64,000 nucleotides of DNA, taken from Chrysopilus asiliformis. Its lineage: Eukaryota > Arthropoda > Insecta > Diptera > Rhagionidae. The notes beneath the pieces were generated by a model. The model made no database searches, was not told where the DNA came from, and worked only from the letters and a program-made list of their open reading frames with translations. A program made the translations under genes and the position numbers. The stretch spans positions 101,192,284 through 101,256,283 of the forward strand of contig OZ035962.1 in NCBI GenBank assembly GCA_964034945.1, written 5' to 3'. Positions within the stretch are counted from its first letter, which is position 1; every line of letters starts with the position of its first letter. This document shows, in pieces, positions 46,847-58,160 of this stretch.

Positions 46847-48033
46847 ATGGGAAACACTTTTATCATTCGATTGATTACGATTTTTATCTTAAATGTGGTA
46901 AGTAGTTTTTTGTAAATTCCAAGTACAGTTTAAACATTTTGAATATTTCTTTGTAACTGTAGATCGCTATTTCTCGTGCTTCCTATGATATTAGACCGCT
47001 TTCTAGGGATCTAAAAGCGAAAGCTTATCAAGATTTTGGTGAGACTCCTGAAAAAATCTCCGAGAGTGTTGAAAAACTGCGATCGTGGATAAAAAATCAA
47101 CCCCATCTTAAATCTCGAACTGATGAACAATTTTTGCTATCGTTTTTGCGGAGAGAAAAATTTGACTTGGAAGCAGCACAAAATAGATTGGACGCATTTT
47201 ACTCGATTCGATCAATCTTCCCGGATGTTTTTGAAAAAAGGAACATTTTTAAAAATCCAAGGCTCCGAGAATTGGCTGAAACCGGGTATGATTTTGTTTT
47301 TTATTCATGAGAGAAAAAAATTTAATACGCAATAATTATTTTTAAGAACTTTTACATCAATACCACCAAGATCTGATGATCAACCTGCTATAATAATTGC
47401 ACGTTTAGCTGGTTATGATCCGGAAAAGTACAGTGTTGAGGAGTTCGCAAACCTAAATGCTTTAGGTACCGAAATCGCCGCATTTGAAAATGACAATGCC
47501 GCAATTTCTGGAATACAAGTTATTTATGATGCTGCAAATATAACCGAGGAACATGTCGCGAAATACGGTATTGATCTGTTCAATAAATATGTGCTAATCA
47601 TTTACGACATAAATCCGGCGGACATCAAAGGAGTCCATTTTATAAATACTAATCCAATTATCGACTATTGGATTGATGTGTTTAAATCCACATTCGATGA
47701 GAAATGGGTGAAACGGGTAATATTTTTTTTAATCTATTGAAAAAAAAAGTTTAGATAAAGATAAATAAATTTTAGATTAAATCACATCCCACTCTTAAAT
47801 CACTTCAAGATTCCATTTCAATGGAATTTCTACCAATCGAATTTAATGGTCCGAAGTACACGCCAAGTCAACTCACAAGTAAGACGATTAATCTATTTGA
47901 AAAATACGGGAATTACTTTGACGAGGATGCGAAATATGGAACCAATGAAAAATTGCGGAAAGGACCGCCATCTCTATTGAAATTTCTAAAAGCACAACAA
48001 ATACAAGAAATTAAGAAAAAAATTAAATTTTGA
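46847..48033 (+). CDS. CT12: secreted CRAL-TRIO protein, EFNG variant
   Basis: Exons 46847-46897, 46963-47285, 47347-47716 (370 nt) and 47776-48033, giving 333 residues. MGNTFIIRLITIFILNV joined to IAISRA is a textbook signal peptide. The mature part has DEQFLLSFLRREKFD, ARLAGYDP, AANITEEH and VHFINTNP. The family signature LPxEYGG is LPIEFNG, and the preceding segment reads SISMEFLP. These changes sit at the edge of the lipid-binding pocket and may alter ligand or gate behaviour. The tail is basic (EIKKKIKF). It is a tandem duplicate of CT13, 2.2 kb apart. Confidence 0.88.
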
Positions 48034-48201
48034 ATCGAATATTTATTATACTAATAATCGTTACATATTAAATTACAGTTTTTATGCATTTTTAATTGAT
48101 TTTTTTTCAAATTTCTGCATTTTCCTTTAATTAACTCTTCTAGCCTTATAAGAGTTTACTACACATTTTCCGGGGTAATGAAAGCTTATCTTTGAAGCTC
48201 C

Positions 48202-48301
48202 CCCAAATAGCAAAAAAAAAGTCGTAAAGTGGTTGTCGCAACCATACAGTTAAGAAACAAAAGTCGGGACGACCACTTTACGACTTTTTGTGCTCCTTGG
48301 G
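48202..48301. mobile_element. Short hairpin MITE CCCAAATAGCA
   Basis: CCCAAATAGCAAAAAAAAAG, then GTCGTAAAGTGGT, is mirrored by ACCACTTTACGAC and GTGCTCCTTGGG. The left end matches the terminus of the element at 9857-10832. Confidence 0.6.
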
Positions 48302-48947
48302 CCATCACACGAAACACAATTTATTGTCAAACAACAATAATTCATAATACCAATTTTTGCGATTCGAAATATTTATAAAGATAGAATGTGTTTAGAATAT
48401 GATTTTACATAAACGTTCCATACATCAAAATCCAATCGGACCACTCCTTTCCTCCTCCACCAACACAAATGGATTTTTTTTAAATAAACATTTTGTCTGC
48501 CCTCATATACAGTATTTGACCTCCTTATACAGGTTTCACTGTATTAGCACTACGGTTTCTTTCAAAAAAATCTATTAATTAAAGCAATTACTTTTATGAT
48601 AAAATTATCTTTAAATTAATGGTTGTTCATCTTAAAGAAGTAAAAAAAACTCGTTCAGATTTAAAAAAAAAGAAATTATGGTAAAGGCTTTCATTATTCC
48701 ACCATAATTTGCTTTAATTAATTTTTTGCAAGTTTTTTAATAGTCAAATTAGAAGTTTTAAGCTTGAGTACTAAAAACCAAACCATTCCCATCCTGCTTT
48801 ACATTCTTTATTTGAATAAATATCAAAAAAAAATTTAATTTTCACAAATTGAAGGTTCAATTTTATGAATTATATCGCGAAATAAGTCGGGTATTTGAAC
48901 TTTTGAAAAAAATCGTAAAAACATTTTACATTTAGCTAATAAAAAGA
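48302..48947. other. Intergenic between CT12 and CT13
   Basis: AT-rich with short foldback-type phrases (ACATCAAAATCCAATCGG near 48422). No gene. Confidence 0.4.
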
Positions 48948-48954
48948 TATAAAT
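48948..48954 (+). promoter_or_regulatory. TATA box of CT13
   Basis: TATAAAT in the same context as CT12. Confidence 0.6.
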
Positions 48955-49025
48955 CTGGGAGCCTAGATTCATTCTCCAATGTGCAGAGGAGTTAGAAACA
49001 TCTCCATAATCGAAATTTAAACAAA

Positions 49026-50210
49026 ATGGGAAACACTTTTATCATTCGGTTGATTACAATATTTCTATTAAATGTGGTTAGTAGTTTTTTGTAAATTTCA
49101 AGAACAGTTTAAACAATTTCAATATTTTTTTGTGACTGTAGTTTGCTATTTCTCGTGCTTCCCATGACATTAGACCGCTTTCTAGGGATCTAAAAGCGAA
49201 AGCTTATCAAGATTTTGGTGAGACATCTGAAAAAATCTCCGAGAATGTTGGAAAACTGCGATCGTGGATAAAAAATCAACCCCAACTTAAATCTCGAACT
49301 GATGAGCAATTCTTGCTATCATTTTTACGAAGAGACAAATTTGACTTGGAAGCAGCGCAAAATAGATTGGACGCATTTTACTCGATTCGATCAATCTTCC
49401 CGGATGTTTTTGAAAATAGGAACATTTTTAAGAATCCAAGGCTCCGAGAATTGGCTGAAACCGGGTAAGATTTTGTTTTTTATTCATGAGAAAAAAAAAA
49501 TTTAATACACAATAATTATTTTTTAAGAACTTTAACATCAATACCACCAAGATCTGATGATCAACCTGCCATAGTAATTGCACGTTTAGGTGGTTATGAT
49601 CCGGAAAAGTTTGGTTTTGAGGACTTCACAACCCTACAAGCTCTAGTTACCGAAATCACTGCATTTGAAAATGACAATGCCGCAATTTCAGGATTACATA
49701 TTATTTATGATGCTGCCAATGTAACAGAGGAACATGTGTCTCAATACAGTGTTGATCTTTTTAATAAATATGTGCTAATAATTTACGACATAAATCCTGC
49801 CGAGATAAAGGGAGTTCATTTCATAAATATTAATCCAGTTATCGAAAAATGGATTGATACCTTCAAATCCACATTTGACGACGATTGGGGAAAACGAGTA
49901 ACATATTTTTAAACATAAATCTATTGAAACGATTAACTCTTATAAATTTTAGATTAAAAAACATCCCACCCTTAAATCACTTCAAGATTCCATTTCAATG
50001 GAATTTCTACCAATTGAATTTAATGGTCCGAAATACACACAAAGTCAACTCAAAAGCAATATAATTAATCTATTTGAAAAATATGCGAATTATTTTGACG
50101 AGGATGCGAAATATGGAACCAATGAAAAATCGCGGAAAGGACCATCGTCGCTAACTAAATTTCCAAAAGCACATCTAGTACAAGAAATTAAGAAAAAAAT
50201 TAATTTGTGA
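49026..50210 (+). CDS. CT13: secreted CRAL-TRIO protein, EFNG variant
   Basis: Exons 49026-49076, 49142-49464, 49528-49897 (370 nt) and 49953-50210, giving 333 residues. The signal peptide is MGNTFIIRLITIFLLNV joined to FAISRA. By eye about 8 of 108 residues in exon 2 differ from CT12, but about 29 of 123 in exon 3. The second half of exon 3 (HVSQYSVD, INPAEIKG, FININPVI, WIDTFKSTFD) matches CT14 better than its tandem twin. It keeps LPIEFNG in exon 4. AATAAA overlaps the region just after the stop (about 50211). Promoter and 5' leader are those of CT12. Confidence 0.88.
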
Positions 50211-50589
50211 ATAAAATGTATCTAATTTCTATACATTAAATTTTAATTTTGATGGATTTTTTGATTTTGTATTGTGGTTTCTCATACCTGAAAATTTATA
50301 TTTTTAGGTACAAAACTTACATACCCACATTTTTCACATTTGCGATTGGACAAAATTAATCGTCACTTTATAAGGCAGTAGTTGCCTAAACTCTTGACAA
50401 AAAGATTTAAAAAAACGTGATTTCACATTTTAAAATTCAATAATAAAAAAGAAAACAATTGTAGTGAAATTTTTGCAATCTTCTATTGCCACGCACTGAA
50501 ACAGTTTTTTGTGATTAATTACAAAACGGTGTCAGATTGTCTCCACCGATGAATGTAAAAGTGAAGATTAAATAAATCCTTAGCCAGGA

Positions 50590-51135
50590 CGTACACGGAG
50601 CAACTTTCGGTCATCAGCATGCCTCAGCCTCACCAAATTGTAGGAAAGAAACGAGTGCGGCAAGAGGGGAAAAGTCGCCATTCGAAAAGTGTTCTTCACT
50701 TCATCTTTTACGCACACAAACCAAGTCGCTCGTGTAGCAAGTCAGCATGCATGTGTGCGTAATTTCATTGAGTCAGTCGGTGCTTAGCCATCGACTCGTA
50801 AACATAACCCAAATAAATGAAAATTGAATGCAAATAGTGAAATCCCAATTGCAGGTAGTTTTATTTTTCAGGTAGGTGGGTAAATAACAAATTACCAGTC
50901 CTTATTTTTCTATTATTGGCAGTTTCTTTTTTGGCCATTGATGTTGCCTCGGTGCTAGCCAATAAAGGAATGAGCTGGAAATACAACACATATATGAGAA
51001 CCACACACACATGAGCGATCGCTTGTTGTACACAAGTTTTTCCTACTAAAAAGTGAAGAAGCGTGTACGTCGGAAAGGCATTTTGAAGGCCAAAAGTTGC
51101 TGCGACGAGAAGAAGCGTGTGCGTTCGCACTTAGG
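50590..51135. other. GC-richer island of unknown nature
   Basis: Base composition is visibly less AT-rich than the surroundings, and the segment lacks the repeat phrases seen elsewhere. A 89-codon minus-strand frame (50861-51130) starts with a hydrophobic stretch (TLLLVAATFGLQNAF) but has no recognisable family or splice context. It could be a non-coding or 5' exon of an unrelated gene, or foreign repeat DNA. Confidence 0.3.
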
Positions 51136-51329
51136 GTGAAAATTAGATGAAGATCAACTGACTGTTTAAAATGGCTATTGTGATTTTTTTTTTCACTTTA
51201 ATGAGCAAAAAATGACTGTCAAGTAATTTCACCAGCGATTCTTAGATAGGGTATTAAATTTCCGCCACTAACATAGGTGAAAATACTTGATATTTTGTTT
51301 TCCCAAAACCTGAAAAGGTAAAAAAAATA

Positions 51330-51668
51330 TTAAGTTCTTAATTGCCAAATGAGTACAGCCAAATCAAGACATTTGACTTTCTCAACTTCGATTACTTGCA
51401 TCTCTTTCATCATACACTTCCTATTCGCTGACTTTTGATAAATATTCACCTTCTGTTCCTTCAACGCAATCGAGAAATACTTTTTACCGTGCGATTTGAC
51501 TACATGCATCTTTTTCTTTAAATGATTCTGAAATGTACAGATAATATTCACTGGCACTGTCTTCAGGTGAACATTCACTTGATGGTCTGCAGGGAAAGGG
51601 ATAAAAAAGCAAGCTAAATAAATGCTTTTAACAGACATGATAGAATGGCAGATCCAGTTGATAGTCAA
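51330..51668 (-). CDS. Possible small secreted protein, unknown family
   Basis: A minus-strand open frame of 112 codons. Starting at its second Met it begins MSVKSIYLACFFIPFPA, a plausible signal peptide, followed by about 85 residues with Lys/Val-rich alternating character and cysteines (NIICTF, NRKCMM, VKCLDL). No domain is recognised. TTTATATG lies about 60 nt upstream as a poor TATA. A polypyrimidine-CAG just after the hydrophobic stretch (gene sense) could instead be a splice acceptor, making this a last exon. It is the only non-CRAL-TRIO, non-transposon coding candidate in the window. May be chance. Confidence 0.35.
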   Translation of the reverse strand: MTINWICHSIMSVKSIYLACFFIPFPADHQVNVHLKTVPVNIICTFQNHLKKKMHVVKSHGKKYFSIALKEQKVNIYQKSANRKCMMKEMQVIEVEKVKCLDLAVLIWQLRT

Positions 51669-52660
51669 TGTGTTTCCACTATTTCTGTTGATCGTGTAGA
51701 CTGGACTTAAAAGTCATATAAAGTAATATTCTAAAAACTTTTTATTTCAATATTTTTTGCGATAATTATTTGATTTTTTGAAGAAATAGCAAACAACTTT
51801 GTTTTTATTCGGGCCAAGAAATTTATAGATTAAGATCCTAAATGGCATACAACTAATTAGCTGCCAAGTTTCAGAAGCTCAGAACATGATTTTAGATCTA
51901 ATCCACATCACAAATTTAAGTAATACAGCTTTACAAAAAAAAAATACCAAATAGTACAATGCACTATATTTTGACTAGTTTGAAGGTCACATAATCAACT
52001 TTCTTAAAATTATGTAATCTGGGATGTTTTATCATTACCATTCTTTTTATGAGCCATAAAAATGGCAACAAAAAACTAATGCTGATTCTTCCAAAATTGA
52101 AAAAAAATTATCGCTTAGCGGCTGATTTAATTTAAAAAAATATCTGATGTGAACAGCATATGAATTTCTTATACAAAATCTAATTTTCTGCACAATTTAA
52201 ACTATAACCCGACGAATAAAATTGTAGGTTATATAAAAATATGAATTTTACAAAATTTAAAATAACTCGATAACGGTGAAAGATAGCGGAGAACGATATG
52301 TGGCAAAATTGTAGAAAGTGTTATTTTCTTTAATTCTTTTTATAGCTTGAAATACCAAAACAAAACCATTGGTTTTCGAGATAATCACAAAAAACCGATT
52401 TTTTTTATAAATAACGATATATTTCGATAACGGTTTGAGATTTCGAGTGAAAGACAAAAGAGTAGGAAATTTTATTATCTTCAACTTATGTCATACCAAA
52501 AAAAAACCTGAAAACGCCTATTTTTGGAGAAAAACGCAAGAAACGAATTTGAATTTTAAAAAAAATCATCATTTTGGTCTCTTCCGGTTAATAGATTTCC
52601 ACCAAATGTTGAAAGGATCGTTCCATTTCAGGACACAGAATAATTGAGATATCGGGCTGA
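51669..52660. other. Intergenic
   Basis: AT-rich. Repeated phrases like ATTTCGATAACGGT and TTTTCGAGATAATC suggest old repeat copies. No gene seen. Confidence 0.4.
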
Positions 52661-53045
52661 AATTTATTCCAGGTGTAGTGGACATGTTACATTTAAGTAT
52701 GAAATTCGATTTCGTTCATATGGCCACTGCGAGCACGTTTGCTGATTGATTCTTTGGAGCCAATTTTCCACCACTCTTCCACACATATTGTGTACGTTGG
52801 CAATTTCGCGTTCGATATTGTTCCTGAGCTCCTCTAACGTTGTTGGCTTGTTGGCATAAACCAACGACTTAACATAACCCCATAAAAAGAAATCCATCGG
52901 CGTTAAATCGCATGAGCGAGGTGGCCATTCGACCGGACCATTTCTCGAGATTACACGATTGCGACCACCGACTCAGTATTTCGGTAGTAAGTTTTAATAA
53001 TTTCCAAACGTTGCTCGTTCGTGAACTTCATCATGATAAAAATGT
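52661..53045 (-). pseudogene. Mariner transposase, internally deleted
   Basis: Minus strand: an N terminus MMKFTNEQRLEIIKTYYR (from about 53035) is joined after a few codons to VISRNGPVEWPPRSCDLTP and FFLWGYVKSLVYANKP, so most of the catalytic core is deleted. The surviving third catalytic Asp region reads RSCDLTP. A second mariner lineage, different from the one at 40643-41654. Confidence 0.75.
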
Positions 53046-53555
53046 AATCCTTGACTGACGTTTTAGCATTGCCAGATCATAAAAAAAGTTTTAGGGTGCG
53101 TTTTTATTAAAATACAAAATTTGTATGTCCTTATTGAAAGTCCCTTTATATGTAACAGTGGGGATTAATGCGTTAAGTAGTTTTTGAGCAATCCTGGACA
53201 CAGACTAACAACCGGACAGACTCAGGCATTTTATTACGACTCCAATAAAGGTTGAATTTTCGTGATCAAAATACTTTATTATACTTCGTATAAGAAAGTA
53301 AAAAGCTGTTATTTAAGAATTCTGGAATTATAGACTATAGAACATTTGCTAATCCAAAAAGATTCCGTCCAACTGTTAACATAATGTTACTGTTTGCTTT
53401 TATCTATTAACAGTCTAATTTTAAATATTACACAACATGTGTTGTTTTTAAAGTCTGTGGAAATATTGTGTTTTTCGAATAAAAGGCTGAAAACTCAGGG
53501 CCTGGATTCATTTCCATTTGAATTGTGGAGACAAAAACAGTTTTTTTATTCAAAC

Positions 53556-55693
53556 ATGGAGAATAAATATTTTAATCAGTTCACAGTTTTTCTGTTAAGT
53601 GTGGTTAGTTAGTTTTGTGAATTTTCAAAGCAAACATTATGTAATAATTTTAAAATTTTTTTAAACTACAGATTGCATTTTCTTGTGTTTCCGGTAATGT
53701 TCGAACGCTTCCTAGTGCACTGAGAGCGAAAGCGCAACACAAATTCAATGAAAATTCGGAAAAAATTTCAGAAAATGTGGAAAACCTTCGGACGTGGGCG
53801 AAAAATCAACCCCATCTTAGAGCTCGTAGTGATGATCAATTTTTGCTGTCATTTATACGAAGAGAAAAATATGATTTGGAAGAAGCGCAAAATAGATTAG
53901 ATGCGTTTTATGAAATTCGTTCAACATACCCGAATGTTTTCAAAAACAGGAACATTCTTAAAAATCCAAGACTTAAAGAAATAGTCGAGAGTGGGTAAGA
54001 ATTGATTCACTAATTTTGAAGCAAAAAACAAATCAGATTAAAGAGAAAAGTAAATTTAAGCAGCTAAAAATGAATGGTTCGCCTTTAATCTCAATTTAGA
54101 CCTGAAAAAATATACTACAGTCAACATTTTACTTTCCTCTGCTATAGAGGGAAAGTATTGTGTTCATCACGGAGACCAACTCGAAAATGGGGACAGATAG
54201 AAACTTTCCGATCAGTACGAAATCCGTTCCAAGCAAAATTATGAGGACATCCGAGCATCTGTCGTCGTTCTGTCTGTTTGTCGGTCTATCGGCTTTGTCG
54301 GTCTATAGCATGTTTCTCGGTCTATCGATCTGTTTTTTGAAGGAAATAATAACCAAATTTGAAGGAAATAAGTTTTTTTTTCATTATTTCCTTTAATTGT
54401 TTTTACGTATCTTAACGTTTCTTTAGATATTTGTGCCTATTCTGGAATCCAAATTAGAGTTAAGTTTGTTCGGTTTCCCCTAAATTTGTATTCTTTAATC
54501 CGGTGCGTTTCACTTTTATTCGAGAGCGTATGATCTAGTCACGTTTTGATGGTAGAATTACTCGTTGCCAATTTCAGAATACCAGAATATCAATTGAGTT
54601 TGGTTTTACGTTTTGACTTTGGATTCCAGAATAGCCATGACTATTTTTTACATATATTTTCCGAAATTAAATATTGCAGAGGAAAATTTTGTGTTGATCA
54701 CAGCGGATATTTTTGTTTTGAGTAAAGATAGAAGATCTGAAAAAAAAACAATAAAGAAAATCCTTTGTGGACTTTATAATTTTAACTAAATGCTTAACGC
54801 GTTGCGGTGCAATGCCTAGCCGGTCTTCGCCCTCCCCGTCCACGATGACCTGCGGCCTCGCTTAGACGGCAAAGCGATCAGGGGCGAGGTCTCTAGTTTT
54901 ATATTAGATTAAATCAATTTCACATTTTTAATTTTAAGTAGATGTAACAAAAACTGTTGCTTACTGCTTACCAAAAACTGTTGCTTACTGCTTACCTGTT
55001 GTTTACCAAAAAATTTATTTTCAAGGACTTGGACATCAATGCCAATAGGAAACGATGACAAGCCAGTAACAAATATTATTCGTTTGGGAGCGTATGATCC
55101 AAAAAAGTTCACTTTCGATGATTTTGCAACAATGGAGGCGTTGGGTAATGAAATACTAGCTGTTGAAAACGACAATGCGCCAATTTCTGGCATTAATATT
55201 GTTTATGATTGCACAAATGTGACCGAGGATCATGTCTCCCAATACAGTGTTGATGTCTTCAACAAATACGTGCTGATCATTTACGACATAAATCCTGCAG
55301 AGATAAAAGGATGTCATTTCATAAATATTAATCCAGTTATCGACCATTGGATCGACACCTTCAAATCCACATTTGATGAGGAATGGGCCGAACGGGTAAG
55401 AATTGTTTAATTGAATATTTTGTACACATGAAATTATTTTCTACCAATTTTAGATTCATAAGCATCCAGGTTTGGACTCGCTTCATGAATTCATCCCAAT
55501 AGAAAATCTACCAACTGAATATGGCGGTCCGAGATACACTTTGACCGAACTTACTAATAATACGATCAATTTATTTGAAAAATACGCCGATTACTTTGAT
55601 GAAGATGAACAATTTGGAACAGATGAGGAATCGCGAAGTGGAGCTTCATCCGTTTTAAAATTTCCCAAAGGACATAAGATAAAGAGAAATTAA
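53556..55693 (+). CDS. CT14: secreted CRAL-TRIO protein with repeat-filled intron
   Basis: Exons 53556-53603, 53672-53994, 55026-55395 (370 nt) and 55454-55693, giving 326 residues. MENKYFNQFTVFLLSV joined to IAFSCV forms the signal peptide. The mature part has DDQFLLSFIRREKYD, IRLGAYDP, CTNVTEDH, CHFININP and LPTEYGG. Intron 2 is about 1.03 kb, inflated by a GAGGGAAAGTATTGTG-family repeat (54130-54420) and more repeat-like sequence including a direct repeat of CTGTTGCTTACTGCTTACC just before exon 3. The second half of exon 3 is shared with CT13. AATAAA overlaps the stop region (55692). If the long intron is spliced correctly the gene is intact. Confidence 0.84.
54130..54420 (+). repeat. Dispersed repeat, GAGGGAAAGTATTGTG family, copy 2
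   Basis: Inside intron 2 of CT14. Same opening and CTGTCTGTTTGTCGG-type core as 9061-9614. Confidence 0.55.
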
Positions 55694-56013
55694 ATAAAGA
55701 ATTGATATCTATACATGTTAAAAAAAATCATTTCTTTTCGCCTCCGGGGAATATTTCTTCATTTTTTCCTCTGGATTTTATTTTTCTCTTCCAAGCCATA
55801 TTTTGGTTAATATATTTTTTTGTTTTGTTTTTTTTGTCTTTGAATATATCAAACTAAGAAGATAGTAGAGCGTTCCCCAGGAACTACATTAACTTTTATT
55901 TTACTGGTGTACCAACAAAATTGCCTGCTAAAAAGCCTGTCTGGTGTGGACCAATCTGTTTTAACCGAAAACCGGTTTTTTCAAAAATTTGACATCCCCA
56001 CTTGTAAGACAGT

Positions 56014-56466
56014 GCACTCTAAACCAGATTTTACTGGGAGGCCAGTAAAAAGTCAACCACTACTAAATAAAAATTTCTGATCCTCCCAGTAAATATTTTA
56101 TTTAAGTCCCAGTAAAATATCTGCACTAGAAAACTGGAATAACTTTGTAAATTCGTAGTATATTACTAGAAGCCCTAGTGAAATTTGCTGGGCAATTAGC
56201 AATATTGCAAAATTTTTACTGGTAATCAGTTGGAAATGTTTGGAAGACGGGAATAATAAAATTTACTTGGACAAAACCAGTAATTTCCCAGTAATAGCTA
56301 ACTTAATTTTCAGTATTTTTTACTGTTCTTTCGGTAAATTTTACTGTGTCTCAGTAAATTTTACTGGGAGCGCAGTAAAATGTAATTTTTACTGTTTTTA
56401 CCAGTAAATTCGCAGTAATATTTCATTAAAAAATTTACTGGGAAAAGGCCGTTTGGTTGAGAGTGC
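56014..56466. mobile_element. MITE of reiterated CAGTAAAATTTACTG
   Basis: Ends GCACTCTAAACCA and TGGTTGAGAGTGC are inverted (one mismatch). The interior is made of a dozen or so diverged copies of CAGTAAA / TTTACTGG in both orientations. Non-coding. Confidence 0.7.
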
Positions 56467-57051
56467 GCTGGTATACCATTTTCGTAGACAGCGCTAGTAT
56501 ACCAAATTCTGACAGACATAGCAAAACTAAAATGGCGGCAACTAAACTTTCGAGAAATTATATATTGCGGCTATTCAATATTTTATGAAAAAAGGGATCC
56601 TTATGGAATGCATATGCAAGATATTAAAAGTTGATAGATTTGAGGAGGCAGACGGACGATTCCTCCTCTTCCAGGCGTTTTAAAGTCAATATTTTGACAA
56701 TCACAATTTTTGTTGTCCTGCTCACTGACATTTCGCCTATTGAACGGTTTTACCAGAACTTTCTCACCATAGAAATTTTACCGACTGCTAATAAAAAGCT
56801 TCCCAGCTGGCATAACACAAAAATATCAGTTGTGATCAACACAAAACTTTCCTCTGCAATATTTATAGCGAATTCGTATCACGGATTTAAAAAATGCTCT
56901 ACTCTGGAGTCGAAGAGTGCCTACTACTCTGGAGTTGAAGAGTGCCTGATGCAATTTTATAAGAAAAAATTGGTCAAATTTTTCTATTCGGTTCAAAATC
57001 TTGATCGCGAAATTTTCAAGCAAAAAGAGCGGGCCATTCTGATATGCCTTT

Positions 57052-57204
57052 ACCCGGCCCTTACAGGCGTCTGTAGAGCTGACACAGTCTCGTGTAAATG
57101 CACTGACTGCCAGTTCGCTAAATGTATTTTAATGCGTTGTCAGTAATTTGACATTTGAAGTCTGTGCTACTGACAGACTTTATAGTCTCGTGTAAGGGCC
57201 GGGT
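57052..57204. mobile_element. Short MITE ACCCGGCCCTTACA
   Basis: ACCCGGCCCTTACA and TGTAAGGGCCGGGT are exact inverted ends around 125 bp containing GACTGCCAGT / ACTGACAGAC phrases. Confidence 0.7.
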
Positions 57205-57850
57205 TAGTTTTAGGAAAAAAATGTCAAAAATAATATTTTTTCAAATATCTTGAGAACCGTCAGAGTTACAAAAAAACCGTTAAGGCAAAAAATGCAGAAA
57301 ATTTTATTTTCTATAAATTCGCATATAAGCATTTTTTCATAAAAATGCATAGTTTTCGAGATATTTTCAATAAACTTAACTTTTTCAAATTTCTTGATAA
57401 CCGTTAGAGATTCAAAAAAACCGTTAAAGCAAAAAATGTAGAAAATTTAATATCTTTTTAGTTTGGTCATATTCGTTATTTCCCAAAAGCGCATAGGTTT
57501 CGAGAAATTTTTGAAAAACGGTATTTAAAAAAAATTGTATGAGAGATACCCGTTATAGCTACCGTTATTTTTCTAAAAGTTGATAGAAAACTACGATTTT
57601 CGCAACTACATAATTTACAACAAATTTCAAGTCGCTAGATCAACACGTTCATGAGTTTTTTAAGATACGTACAACGGACAGACCGACCGACAGATGCACG
57701 GACATCCTCATAATTTTGCCTGAAACGGATTTCGTATTGATCAGCAATTTTCTATCTGCCACCGTTCTCGAGTCGGTCTCCATCATAATACTTTCCCTCT
57801 ATAGAAAATATTTTCCCTCCAATACTTTCGCTCTATAGAAGAGAAAAGTA
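57205..57850 (-). repeat. Dispersed repeat, GAGGGAAAGTATTGTG family, copy 3
   Basis: Reverse orientation of 9061-9614, including GACAGACCGACCGACAGATG and ending AATACTTTCCCTCTATAG near 57800. Confidence 0.55.
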
Positions 57851-58038
57851 ATAAAAGCCAATGTAGTTCCTGTGTTAATGATCTGTTAATTTTCTCATAG
57901 ACTGCCAGTCTTAAAAAATTTGGGCACCATTGTCTTGTACAATGGTAACTACTGTTTGAGAATTTTCTTTTATTCAAATTCTGCTTGGTGCTCTTTAACA
58001 TTCGATAAAAAAAACTGCTAGTTCTTTTTATTTCACAC

Positions 58039-58045
58039 TATAAAA
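58039..58045 (+). promoter_or_regulatory. TATA box of CT15
   Basis: TATAAAA, 122 nt before the ATG. Confidence 0.45.
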
Positions 58046-58160
58046 TAACTGCGTAAATATTAGAATAGGATTGGAACTTTAAAAAAAAAACGAAGCGTAG
58101 ATTCATTTTTAGTGCAGTCACCGAGATTAAAACTGCTTCACAATCCGAGTTGTTTCAAAA

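Noticed and set aside
56631..57146. 171-codon plus-strand frame
   Set aside because: It spans repeat-like sequence with an internal duplicated CTCTGGAGT.GAAGAGTGCCT phrase and runs into the ACCCGGCCCTTACA MITE. No domain recognised.
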